64,000 nt of DNA, from positions 16,814,001 to 16,878,000 of the forward strand of contig NC_091693.1 in assembly GCF_041296265.1 (NCBI RefSeq), written 5' to 3'. This document shows, piece after piece, positions 44,505 through 55,564 of this stretch. The first letter of the stretch is position 1, and each line of letters opens with the position of its first letter. The stretch is from Equus caballus. Taxonomy: Eukaryota > Chordata > Mammalia > Perissodactyla > Equidae. The translations under genes and the position numbers were made by a program. The notes beneath the pieces were generated by a model. It worked only from the letters and a program-made list of their open reading frames with translations, was not told the origin of the DNA and searched no databases.

Positions 44505-45655
44505 AGCTTAAGACTAAGGATGTCACGCTGGGTTGAAGAGAAAATAAGTCCAACTACATGTTGTTTATAAGAGACAGAATTTAAGTATTAGCACCTGGAG
44601 GGGCTGGCCCCGTGGCCGAGTGGTTAACTTCGTGCGCTTCGCTGCAGGCGGCCCAGTGTTTCATCGGTTCGAATCCTGAGTGCACACATGGCACTGCTCA
44701 TCAGCCCATGCTGAGGCGGAGTCCCACATGTCACAACTAGAAGGACCCACAACTAAGAATATACAACTATGTACCGGGGGGCTTTGGGGAGAAAAAGGAA
44801 AAAAATAAAATCTTAAAAAAAAAAAAAAAGCATTAGCACCTGGAAACGTCAGAAGTAACGGGATGGAATAATACACACCGTACACTCCTTCACCGAATAA
44901 AGCGGGGGTAGTCGTATTAGCGTTAGACAGAGTCGAATTCAAGGCAAGAAGAACAAACAGGAATTAAAGGAGATATTTCCTCATGGACAGAAGAGCCAAC
45001 CCAACAGGAAGACGCCACGGTCCTGACCCGCCCACCCCGTAGCGTAGCTTTAAAATACCTACATCGAAAAATGGGAGAATTTGAGGGAGAAATAGATAAA
45101 TCCACTATCACAGTGGGAGACTTTCTCTCTTGATAGCTGAGAGGACAAGCAGAAGTAATTGGAAAGGACATTGAAGATTCAAACAACATAATTATCAACA
45201 AGACCTCATTGATGTAACTAGAACAGTGTACCACCCGTGACCAACTCCTTTCCAAATACACGCGGAATTCTCACCAAAATCAACCTTATGCCAGGCCACA
45301 AGGAAGTCCTCAAAAGTTTCAAAAGATTAAAGTCACTTATAGCAATATGTTCTCTGAGCATAACAGAATCAAGCTGTAAATCAGTAGTAAAAAGGAAATG
45401 GGAAAATCCATAATTGCCTGGAAATTAAGTAACACATTTCTAGAGAATCCATAGGTCTGAAATTTAGCAAATGTTTTGAATTGAATGAAAAGGACGATAT
45501 GACACGAGAGAACGTGTGGGATACACCTACAGCAGCGCTTAGGGGAAATTTTGTGGCTTTAAATGCATATATTATAAAGGAATGCATACATTAGAAAATT
45601 GATTCTTGATGCTCCATGTCAAGAAGGTGGAAAAAGAGGATGGAATTAAACTTAA
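44505..45655 (+). mobile_element. L1 ORF2 fragment, plus orientation, with nested ERE
   Basis: Phrases typical of L1 ORF2: CAACTACATGTTGTTTATAA, TATGCCAGGCCACAAGG, ATGTTCTCTGAGCATAACAG, GGCTTTAAATGCATATATTA. Decayed. The ERE at 44600-44831 splits it. Confidence 0.7.
44600..44831 (+). mobile_element. ERE SINE, plus orientation, inside an old L1
   Basis: Flanked by ATTAGCACCTGGA at 44587-44599 and 44832-44844; ends in a long A run. L1 ORF2-like sequence lies on both sides. Confidence 0.9.
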
Positions 45656-45667
45656 GCGTCTTGTTCA

Positions 45668-45835
45668 TCTATTGCTGGATGGCAGTTAGTGGCTTCAAAC
45701 AGCACGCATGATCCTCCGCAGTTTCTTCGGGCCGGGAATCCGGGCACAAATTCGCGGGCTCCGATCCAGACTCGCTCACGAGGCTGCAACCGAGGTGCAG
45801 AGGGAAATACCTTCCATCAGCCCTGCGTGGGCTTC
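45668..45835 (-). repeat. old LTR fragment, MLT1-like, minus orientation
   Basis: Degraded match to an MLT1-like pattern (CTATTGCTGGATGGCAG, GTGGCTTCAAACAGCA, GGGAATCCGGGCA, GAGGCTGCAACCGAGGTG). Low confidence because of divergence. Confidence 0.4.
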
Positions 45836-45879
45836 TGAGCGTTTCTCGACCTTTCTACGGATGTGCTTCTTCCCGCTTC

Positions 45880-46490
45880 CGGCTGTCTCTCGGGGAGTCA
45901 GTCTTCGGGGCCTGTGCCCTCCCTCGATGCTGCAGAGCCGGGCCGGGCGCGGGCACCCCTTCCGCTGCGGGTGCCGCGCGCGCTGTGGGTGCTGCGGTTT
46001 CTCCAGGAGCCTGCGGGGCCGGGTCTGCTCTGCGCACGCGCACTAGGCTCCTGCGAAGGCTCGCTCTCCCCGCCCTGGGGGGCCGCACAGGGAGCCGGCC
46101 TGGGGGCGGGCTTGTGTGGGGGTGAGGTGCACGAATGTCGGGGGTGCCGCGGGCCAGTTGGGGGCATCCGCAGGTCCTATAGGAGTCCTCACTGGCTCAC
46201 GGGTGGCCTTCTGATGGCGTGTGCGCACGGTCAGTGGGATCTGCCTCCTTTTCCTCCATTCTGCGCGGAGCCCGGGCTGCTGTTCTCCCGGCGCCCACCG
46301 TCCGGCCCGCGCAGCTCACGGCTCCGCGCTCTGGATGCGGAGAGAGACGCGGGCCTGCGCGGCGGAGTCCGGCTCGGCTGGGGCGGCAGGCGCTCAGCAC
46401 CCCCTCTCTCTGTAAGGGAGCGCAAGGGGGGCCATCGTGTGAGCTAGAGGGCCCGGCCCCTGCTCTGTGTGACCCCTCCTGCTCCGCATG
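45880..46490. other. orphan CpG-rich block next to the provirus 5' LTR
   Basis: Dense in CpG (for example GCCGCGCGCG near 45980, TGCGCACGCGCACT near 46032, GGGCCTGCGCGGCGGAG near 46350), with GC-box-like GGGGGCGGGC near 46105. No splice-linked gene is visible on either strand and the open frames look like GC-driven shadows. It could be an unannotated promoter of a non-coding RNA, or part of an unrecognised repeat. Confidence 0.45.
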
Positions 46491-46511
46491 TGCTCTGAGA
46501 AAGTCCCATTC

Positions 46512-46911
46512 TCTCCTGATTCATGGCCTCTGCTGACGGATGTACTCCCCGATAGCTTGATAAATCAAAACTTTGTTCTAGGAGTTTCTCTCCAGGAACA
46601 GGCTGACCACAGGCGGGAAACACACCTACAAGCTGTCCATCACAGCGGAGAGGAGAATGGAGCCATGTGATGGCCGGAGCCTGGCACGCCTAGAGCGCGG
46701 CGTCCCTGGACCCCTCCTCGCTGCCCATTTCCCCTCTATAACTGCCTCAAGCTTCTGTAATCCTCGAAGATGGGTTTTTGAGACACTACTCACCCGTCTT
46801 CCCATTTGCCGGCTAATCTAATCTAATTAAACTTCCTTTCTGGATCCCTGACTCATTGTGATTAATTGGCTCAGATCGAGGGGAGCAGAGCCAGCCCATT
46901 GCTGGATATCA
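46512..46911 (+). repeat. 5' LTR of the provirus
   Basis: About 400 bp aligning end to end with 51487-51870. It ends in CA four bases before the primer-binding-like site. The left end is set by where similarity to the other LTR fades. Confidence 0.75.
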
Positions 46912-49900
46912 ATGCTGGTGACCCAGATGGGACCACAGCCTCTGCCGGTGGCTCGTCGACTTGGAGGAAGCTGTTTGGGGATTTTTCCCCACAGCTGCTG
47001 GCAGCTTTTTCTTTTCCTTTTTTCTGCCCAGGGGATTTCCCTTGTGGCTGCCTCACTGGCCGACTGCCTCGGGCAAAGAATGACTGATCCTAAGCTGAGG
47101 AGCTTGCGTCTGCAGCCAGGGGAGGCATCCGGCCTCCACCTCCCAGGTACTATATCCCTTTTTCCTTGTCTGGGGGCCTTGGTCAGGCCAAGGTCCATCT
47201 GGTTCAGGCGCCATCGTTTAGGGATAAGGTACAGACTGCCTAGGATATCGTCTGGAGGACTAGTCTCTGGCTTTGCTGTGCTGCGCACGCCTGGCCGTGA
47301 GGTCTGTTCTCCTGAGTGTGTGTGTTGCTCCGCCAGTCTGTGCGCCAGTGTCTCTCTGTGTCAGGATCCCACAGCGGACTCCTGGGGCTCGTTCCGTCCT
47401 CTGTGGGGACGTGAAGTCTGCGACCTTTTCCGTCAAGGTCAAGCCAGAATTGCACATCTCAGTGGGGGCTGCTGTTTGTGTGTCAGCCCGTGGAGGAGCC
47501 TGAGAGCGCGGCCTGACCGTCTTTCCCTCTGTCTGTCTTGTCCGGCGCCTTCTTTGCTGTCATTGTGTGGAGGTCAGGTGTGGCCTCAAAGTGAGCCGGA
47601 CTTGGACTTCCTGCCAAACAGGAGATGTAAGAACCTTCTGCCAGGCACCTGACCCCCACAATGGTGGTGGGAGATTAGGTCTTTGCCCGCCTCAAACCCT
47701 TCCCTCTGGCCTCTTTGGCTTGTGTCGCCCTGGGGGGGACTGTGTGCTGGGGCGTAGTGGGACGTGGCTGTGTGCCAGTTTTCCTCCCTGGCTCCACTCT
47801 GTCCGTCCCCCAGACCCCAAAATGAAAAGGCCCGCTAGGGTGCATGCTGGCCACTTGGGCTGGTTTCACTTATGAGCCCGTGACCAAGAAAAGAGTGATC
47901 TTTCCTGCAATGTAGCCTCAGTACACGCTGGGCCCAGGAGGACAGGGGCCCCCACACGGGTCACTCGGTTATGACACCATGTTGCAGCTGGAATTGTCCT
48001 GCAAGCAGGAAGGAAAGGAAGGTGCGATCCCCTATATTCAAGCCTTCGTGCTGCTGTATGTGGACCAGGGGACAGGGACAATGGACGAGGAGTCCCCGCC
48101 CCTCGCGTCCTCCCTTTTTCCAGGCGCACCGCTCGCCCAGGGGAAGATGCCTGAGGGATCGCCAGGGCTGAGAGAGGGACTCTCTCCTTCTCAAACCCAG
48201 CAAGGGACAAAAGTCGGTCAGGGGGCCCTCCCCGGGGCGGGTCAATTTCCACTGCGACAGTATCCCACAGACATAATTGGGCAAGGGCAACTGGCCAGCT
48301 TCGTTTGCCTACAGTCTGCTTTCTCCACCTTGGATCTTTCAGTTGGAAAAATTTTATTTGCCTGAATGCCCTGGTCTCCTCCTGGGATGAAACCTTCTAT
48401 GTAAACTGAATGCTCAAGTGACCTTTGCTCCAGGCCAAGTAGAGGTGGAAGTGCCATGAGAACAATCATCCTTTTGGTTCCAGATGGTTCTGCTTGATGT
48501 TCAAACACCACCGCTGGACCCACTGCCACCTGAGCTCCTCAAGGAGGTGAGACCGGACGCGTGGGCGGAGGGGAAAGCTGGGAAAGCAAACACTGTTCAG
48601 CCAGTACACACAGCCTGAAGCAATATCTGCGGAGACAGGAGGCTCAGAAGGGCGTCCAGCCAGCGCTGCAGAAATTCCTGGCTGCGGCCTTAATCAGACC
48701 TCCCCAGTCGCCATGTGATCCTCCTATTCTCCTGGTCGAGAAACCCAATTCAGAGGAACAGCGGTTTCTTCAGGGCCTTCGTGCCGTAAATGAGGTGGTT
48801 CAGGACCTGCACCCTGTGGTGCCCAGCCCTTCCCCTTGCTACTCGACATTTCGGGGGAATTTGGCTGGTTTTCAGTTTTGGACTTAAAGGGCGCATTCCT
48901 CTGCATACGCTCACAGAAGAATCGCAACAACTTTGTGCCTTTGAATGGTGTGACCCAGACCCTCCGGCCGCTCAGCCATGTTGTTGGACAGCGCTCCCCC
49001 AGCACTTCAAAACTCCCCGCGCAGTTAGGGGAGGCCCTCGCTGCAGACTTGAGCCGGTTAAATCACAAGAAGGATGGCTGTGACAGTACGGGGATGACTT
49101 GCTCATCGCGAGCCCCACTTAGGAGAACTTCCTGCCAACACAACCAAGACCTTGATCATTGGGCTGAATGTGGCTATCAGGCCTCACAAAAGAAAGCACA
49201 GATCTGCAAACAAAAAGTTACGCACTTAGGGTTGACCTTATCAAAAGGCCAAAGGGACCTGCTGCCAGACAGAGAGACAGCCATAGCGTGCCCGACCCTC
49301 CCACCACCCGGTGACAGCTGTGGGGATTCTGGGCAGGGCTGGTTTCTGTCGCATCTGGATCCCTAACTATAGTCTCATGGGAGAGGCCCTCTATGAGGCT
49401 GTAAAAGGGCTCGACCAGGAGCCACTAGGATGGACAAAGGAATGTCAGGTGGCCTTTGATGCCATCAAGGCACAGTTAATTTCAGCCCCAGCCTTGGGGC
49501 TTCCTAACCTGGACAAGCCCTCCAGCCTGTAAGCATGTGAAAGGCAGGGAATAAGCTCGAGGGTATTAACTCAAAACCTGGGCGTGACCCCCCCCCGCCC
49601 CCCCCCACCCAGGCCAGTGGACTATTTTTGCAAGCAATTGGATCAGACTGTCCAAGGCTGGCCCCCTGCCTCAGGGCGGTGGCTGCTGCTTGTGACATCC
49701 TGCAGGAAGCTGGAAAATTCACCCTGGGCCAAGCGACTACGGTATCTGCGCCACAGCAAGTACTCACAGTATCAGAACAGAAAGGGGGACACCAGCTCCC
49801 TGCAGGACGGATGGGCAGGTCCCAGGCCCTCCTTCTGGACGATCCCAATGTACGGATGCAAGTGTCGTCCTCCCCAAGCCCAGCCACCTTCTCCCCAAGG

Positions 49901-51486
49901 AGAGTCAGGAGCTTCAGAACATGACCGCTCACGAGTCATGGAGACGGCGCATTCTAGCCGACCTGATTTGTTGGCCTGTCCACTGGAAGAGCTGGACCTG
50001 GAACTCTGCACAGATGGCAGCAGCTTCACGGATCAAGGTAAGAGGCGCGTACACGGGGTCAGAACTTTACAAGAGACTGTAGAGGGTAAAGCCCCTCCCC
50101 CAGAGACGCGGGCTCCAGAGGCGGAAATCTTTGCCCCCCTCGGTCTGCACATCCAGTAAATATACGCAGATTCCTGCTGTGCCTGTGCTGTAGTTCATGC
50201 TCACGGGCCCACCTGGAAGGAGAGGGAACTCCCAACAGCAGGGACAGAGGAGACCAGACACGCCCTGAAACGCTAGAGCTGCTTGGTGCGGTTCACGACC
50301 CTTATCGGGTAGCCATCACGCGTTGCCCTGGCCACCAGGGGGACAATACACCTGTTGCCCAAGGAGACAGACTGGCTGGCCAAGCGGCCAAACGGGCTGC
50401 TAGCACAGACACCCCTGCCGTGGCGGGATCCCACTGCCACAGCTGGAGCTCGCTGCCCACAAGCCGATGTATTCTGAAAAGGATGAGGAAGGGGCTGAAG
50501 GATGGGGATGCGACACTGCACGCCCGGGAGGCAGGAAGCGGGGTGCCCGCGGGGTGGTCCTAATACCTGAGGCCCTCTTATACCCCATCCTGAGACGAGG
50601 ACATGAGAGCATGGCTGTGGAAGAGATGCTGCCCTCCAGTGGGTCCAGAAGTGCATCATAGGGCCCCACCTGCAAAAGGCCATACGACAGGTGAGCAAAA
50701 ACTGCATAATCTGTGCAAAGAACAACCCAAGACCGCTCTGGTCCCCCGCACCTCAGCCCCCGACATGAAGGAATTGGCCTTCTGAAGCCTGGCAAATGGA
50801 CTTTGCCCAGATGCCCCGGGCAGCTGGGAACTTTAGGTTTTTGTTAGTGTCTGTGGACACCTTTGCCGGGTGGATAGAAGCCTTTGCCACCAGGACTGAG
50901 AAAGCACCAGAAGTCACTTGCATGATGCTGAGAAATCATCGCTAGGTTTGTCTGCCTTAGGCCTTGCAGAGCGATAACGGACCAGCTTTTGTCTCCCAAA
51001 TGATGCAGCAAGTGTCCAGAAGCTTAGCCGTCTGATGGACGCTACTCTCAGCTTGGAGACCCCAGGCATCTGGAAAGACGAGAAGATGAACCAGTGCAGA
51101 ATCTGTCAGGAAGCACAGCTAACTTGGCGTGAGGCACTGCCCCCAGCCCTGCCGCGGGTTCCAGGAGCTCCCCATCGGTCCTTTCAAAATTCCATATGGG
51201 AGACCCGTTCAGGCATCTTCCCCTGGGACTGATCTCTGCATGTTTTAAGGGACGTCACGATTGCTAATTACGTTAAATCATTAAGCTCGGCATTAACTTC
51301 TGTCCATGAATTTGCTTATCTGTCTGACGTCCCTCCACATGCCTTCCGACCTGATGATCATGTTTCACTGAAAACTTGGAAAGACCAGGGACTCGAAAAC
51401 CAGTCGTCACCCAAATGGACGGGCCCTTTGAGATTCTTCTCACCACTCACTCCTCCATAGAGCTGGGACCCAAAAAACCCACATGC

Positions 51487-51870
51487 TGTCCTGATATATG
51501 GCCTCTGCTTACGCATGGACTCCCCAAGAGCTTAATAAATTAAAACTTTGTTCTATTAGCTTCTTTCCAGGAACAGGCTGACCACACGCGAGAAACACAC
51601 CTACAAGGTGTCCATTGCAGCTGACAGAAGAATGGAACAGTGTGATGCCTGGAGCCCAGCATCCCTGGACCCCTCCTCGTGGCCCATTTTCCCTCTCTAA
51701 CTGCCTCAAGATTCTGGAGTCCTTGCAGATGGCTTTTTGAGACATTAGTCACCCGTCTTCTGATCTGCCAGCTGATCTACTCTAATTAGACTTCCTCTCT
51801 CGATCCCTAACTCACTGTGATTCATTGGCTCAGATCACAGCAAGCAGGGTGAGCCCATTGCTTGGTATGA
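51487..51870 (+). repeat. 3' LTR of the provirus
   Basis: About 384 bp, starts with TG, pairs with the 5' LTR. Shared blocks include CCAGGAACAGGCTGACCACA and ATTGGCTCAGATC. It follows the integrase-like part closely. Confidence 0.75.
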
Positions 51871-52040
51871 ACTTTCCTCTGAGGGAGAAGTCAGGGACCA
51901 AGGAGGCCTCTCTTGGCGCTGAGCTGTGCCGCCTTGGGGCGGGGGTGTCTGTCTAAAGTGAAGCTGTTCTCTTACCCTCGTCAGGGCTTCCAGTCTCAGA
52001 TTGTTTTGCCCCAGTGCTGTCCTGGAACTTCTCTGCTGGA
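51871..52040. other. sequence between the provirus and the minus-oriented LTR
   Basis: No gene. Pyrimidine-rich; may be the remaining end of the minus-oriented LTR that follows, or an older insertion. Confidence 0.35.
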
Positions 52041-52560
52041 CTCCTTGACTCCCACGAGGGTCCTCTCCTCCACAGGTGACCGTTATTTCACTCTACAGAA
52101 ACAGAAACCAGTTTAAGAGGCAAAGCGTTTATTTGGGATCAAAGAATTGCAATTGGGGAGCACAGATTCAGGGAGAAACCCAAAGAGCGTCCCGATTACA
52201 GGAGAGGGCTGAGGGCTTTTATGGGGAGAAGGGAGGAAGATGAAGCAAATTGTATTAGGGAAGAGTTCATTGGTGCGGGTTGAGGTGAGGCTAGGTGTGT
52301 ACCTCGTAGACTGGCTTGAGATTTAGTCATCAGGCAAGAGGCTAGGCTGGTACCCCATGGATGGTGAGCGATTCAGCCATCAGCAAAGTCCAGTTCCATC
52401 ACTTCTCACAGACAGGATGTTCTTGTCCTTGCTGACTTCTTGGGATGTTGGCGGTTTGGTCCAGTTTGGAAGATAAAGAAAACAAGATGTGGAAGGACAT
52501 TCCTCTGAAGTGGCTGCTCTGGCTCTGTTTTAATATGGCTCCACTCTTGTCATCTTTCAC
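52040..52560 (-). repeat. LTR-like element, minus orientation (probably ERV1-type solo LTR)
   Basis: Read on the minus strand it has a TATA-like CATAAAAG (about 52216-52223) followed 80-90 nt later by AATAAA (52128-52133), the spacing of a retroviral LTR promoter and poly(A) signal. No partner LTR or internal region was recognised. Ends approximate. Confidence 0.45.
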
Positions 52561-52599
52561 AGTCATAAGCAGCGCCTTTGGGTGTGGACGATAGGAAAT

Positions 52600-52875
52600 T
52601 CTTACGCTGTCACATTGGTAACGTCACTCTCCATCTTTCCTCAAATTTCCCCCTTTTATAAGGATAACAGTTATATTGGATTAGAGCCCACACAAGTGAC
52701 CTCATCTTTTTTAAAAAACAGTTTTATTTAGGTGTAATTGATATAGAGAACTAACGACCTCATCTTAACTTGATCATCGGCAAAGACCCTGTTAGCAAAC
52801 AAGGTCACATTCACAGGTATTGGGGGTTAGGTCTTCACAATTTTGGGGGCCACAGTTCAACCCATGACGACACCT
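52600..52875 (-). repeat. MLT1-type LTR fragment, minus orientation, with a tiny L1 insert
   Basis: Matches the MLT1 stretch TTATAAGGATA...GGATTAGAGCCCAC and GACCTCATCTTAACTTGAT...CACAGGTATTGGGGGTTAGG. It is split at 52709-52755 by a short L1 end. Confidence 0.6.
52709..52755 (-). mobile_element. 47-bp L1 3' end insertion
   Basis: TTTTTTAAAAAACAGTTTTA and on to ATTGATATAGAG, flanked by GACCTCATCTT at 52698-52708 and 52756-52766. An extreme 5' truncation inside an MLT1 LTR. Confidence 0.7.
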
Positions 52876-53179
52876 CCCTCCTCTTGACACTTTTTCAGGT
52901 TACAGCGTTGCTGGTCCAGCCTGACCTGCTGACTCTGCCCACTACACGGTGGCTTTTGCAACTGTCTTCAGTCTGACGATGAAGCACTTTTCACTGCAAA
53001 CTCACTCAACAGTGGACTGACAGTCCAGGTGGGCCTTCCCTCCCTGTGGTCCACGGGCCTGCGGTGTGCTAAGTGCTGAAACAGCTTTCAAAACCAGCTC
53101 TGAAAGAGTCCCCACTCACCCCCCTCAACTTCTCCTAGCGTCTACACCTGAGGAAGACAGATTGACCACTGAAAGCAGC

Positions 53180-53810
53180 AGTTCCCAGAAAGGGGTCATC
53201 TCTCCTTGGCCATTTCCTGGACAATGATCACGACAAAATGGTGGGGGATTATGGGCTGTAAAGTCTTGGGGGGTCCCCGAGACCACCCTCGGGTTGGACA
53301 ATTTGCTAGAAGGACTCACAGAACTCATGGAAAGCTGTTCCACTCACAGTTATGGTTTATTACAGAAAAAGGAACAGATTAAAATCAGCCAGGGGATGAG
53401 GCGCATGGGGCAGAGTCCAGCAGAGACCAGGCGTGAGCGTCCAGTTGTCTCTCCCCGTGGAGTCGTGAACAATGCTAACCCTTCCAGCAAGGATGTGTGA
53501 CGACGATCACGGAGTATTTCCAACCAGCTCACCTGAGCCTTAGTGTCCAGAGTTTTTACTGACACTTGGTCACATAGACATGATTGACAGCCTGTGTGGC
53601 TGACCTCGGCCTTCAGCCCCTCTGGAGGCTGAGCAGATACCATTGGCCCAGAGCCACCACTGTAAATCATTGTCCCCATAGACTATCTGGCCCATCCCAA
53701 AGCCCCCAGGTAAACAAAGATGCTCTTATCAGGCAGGACAGCCCAAAGGCTTAAATATCACGTCCCAGGAGCCAGGCAAGGGGCAGACCTGTCTCTGGGT
53801 GAAGTTAATT
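53180..53810 (-). repeat. second LTR-like element, minus orientation
   Basis: On the minus strand it ends in a pattern typical of retroviral LTRs: AATAAA (near 53357) then CTGTGAGTCCTTCTAGCAAA and a purine-rich tail. It differs from the element at 52040-52560 and from the provirus LTRs. Family not assigned. Confidence 0.4.
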
Positions 53811-54269
53811 CTTTACTATACATGGGGGTTATACAGACCTATTTGACAATTCAGAATCCCACCTTGACCAGGCCTGGGCATGATGCGTCTTCGTTTCCCC
53901 TACTAACATTTCCAGGCCGGCCTGGTTGGTTCATCCTCTGGCACAGCCCACAGGAGCCTTGGAGATTCCAAGTTAATTCTGGTTCAGCCCCCTGGCTTCT
54001 CTCGTTGGGTTGATATGGTCCTAGATCACAAAGATAATGGCCGCTTGGTTGAGTACACTGCTTGCTGAGTTACCCCCTTTGTGGTCACATGGGTGGCAAG
54101 GGAGGAAATACAATGAGTTTCGAAAAATGTAAAAATCACCTTGTTCCACTCACACCTGACTCTTCTGGGTGAAAGGTCTGGGTGCAAATAGGGGATGGAC
54201 AGAACAAAGGGTGAAGTTATAGCTCCTGGAGGGGACACACTGACTTTGTGGCCGTGCAGGGGCAACAAT

Positions 54270-55210
54270 AACCTCAGTGCTTGGGGAGGGAACACCACAG
54301 GCCCCCGAGCACAGTACTCAAGGGGAAAACAGTGAGTGCTCCCTTTGTCCCCTGGATTCAGCACTGCCGCCTGAGTCCAGAAACAGCTGCTGCTGACAAT
54401 CAGGTCTGCTGCTGGGTGTCATCCTCACCTGTCTGCTGTGAAAACAGGAAACCCGTGTGGGTATGCCGTCCACAGCGCCTCCCTCCTGTGTGCACAGAGA
54501 CACAGACTGACAAACCTCGATTCAGGCTGACTGACTCAGTTCGTGTGCCTCCCCCGGCACCTGGTCATCCTTGGGCTGTGCCATGTACGGCAACTGAGGC
54601 TGCACCTGCTTGGTGCCACTGCCTATGTGCCTCAGCCAAATCTGTGGCTGGTGATCCAAGGTGGGTTTCACAACAAATCCTGAGCTGGGGTGCTCTGTGT
54701 CCCTTCAGGTTACATGTTCGTATGTGGGGGAAGATGGGCCACAAAGTTTCTATCCACTGAGGCTGGAGGTTTCTTTTTCGGCCCATCTATCGCTCCCTGT
54801 AATTATCGGCAATGTCACCAAAGATCCGCAGGTCCGTCTAAACTCGCTTGCTTGGGTTGTAGACACATCCTGGCTGCATAAAATAAGACCCACTGTTCCC
54901 CCCGCGACGTGGTCACAGTTGTCTGACGCTGGACCACGGGGAGCATCATTGAGGTCAATCCTGCAGGCTGGACTCGTGTTGCTTCCTGGAGTTCTGTTGA
55001 TGGTTGTCTCCATTAAATACTGGATGAGACAAATTGAAGAGACTGGGTCCCAGCATCTATCAGTCAGACTAATCAGAGTGGCCAGTGGAGCGGCATGCTC
55101 ATGTGAAAATTCAAGTCTGGCCAAAAATGTGTCATGCCAAGGGGTTCATTGTCGAGAGAGGCAACCTGCAATAGGAATGGAGCCTCCCTGTGTATTCTCA
55201 CGGGCATGAC
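54270..55210 (+). mobile_element. env-like retroviral fossil, separate from the provirus to its left
   Basis: Plus-strand stretch with an envelope-like surface motif (VPSGYMFVCGGRW, near 54.70 kb) and, further on, a hydrophobic segment like an envelope transmembrane anchor (SILQAGLVLLPGVLLMVV, near 55.0 kb). It is broken, with several interruptions. It lies 2.4 kb beyond the 3' LTR of the provirus and beyond other repeats, so it is probably from a different insertion. Family not assigned. Confidence 0.5.
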
Positions 55211-55564
55211 TAGAATCTTTGTCCTGACTGCTCTTGGTCCAGGCCATTTCTTAGGGTTATGTTTACAGCAAGCAGCCTTGAAGGGTGAGTTAACATTTCC
55301 CCCAAGATCCAGCAGGCTCCCTACTGCTTCTGTAAAAGTGGAGGATTCCCCAAGCTCTGTGTTCTCCAGGGGGAAATAGCCCTAATGCATGTGTGGTGTG
55401 AGACTCTGGCTCCCTCTGCATCAACCCCACTGTTTTGGGGGGAAAAGAGGAAAGAAAACACATATGCTAATGCTCCTACTTTTGATGCGCTGTGAGTACC
55501 AAAGTCCTTTGTCTCTGACCTGGTATTTTGTGTCTTCTCCCAACATTTATGAGACAGTTTCAGA

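Larger units (their letters stand above)
46512..51870 (+). mobile_element. broken gammaretrovirus-like (ERV1-type) provirus with two LTRs
   Basis: Fossil provirus in plus orientation: 5' LTR, primer-binding-like site (TGGTGACCCAGATGGGAC, 46916-46933), long leader, gag-like piece near 48.0-48.4 kb, pol pieces from about 48.5 to 51.4 kb (reverse transcriptase, RNase H and integrase-like stretches) and 3' LTR. Reverse-transcriptase and RNase H stretches resemble gammaretroviral pol. I recognised no env between the integrase-like part and the 3' LTR. It is heavily broken, with many interruptions, and is shorter than a full provirus. The LTRs differ at roughly 15% of sites by eye, which suggests an age of tens of millions of years. 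Exact ends are uncertain by some tens of bases; no clear target-site duplication was seen. Confidence 0.85.

Noticed and set aside
44600-44831. tRNA-like A and B boxes
   Set aside because: They belong to SINE heads (ERE here, and the tRNA-RTE SINE at 15131), with target duplications and A-rich tails; not tRNA genes.
46858-47652. A 264-codon open frame at the start of the provirus
   Set aside because: It lies in the 5' LTR and leader and does not resemble a retroviral protein; treated as chance within the fossil.
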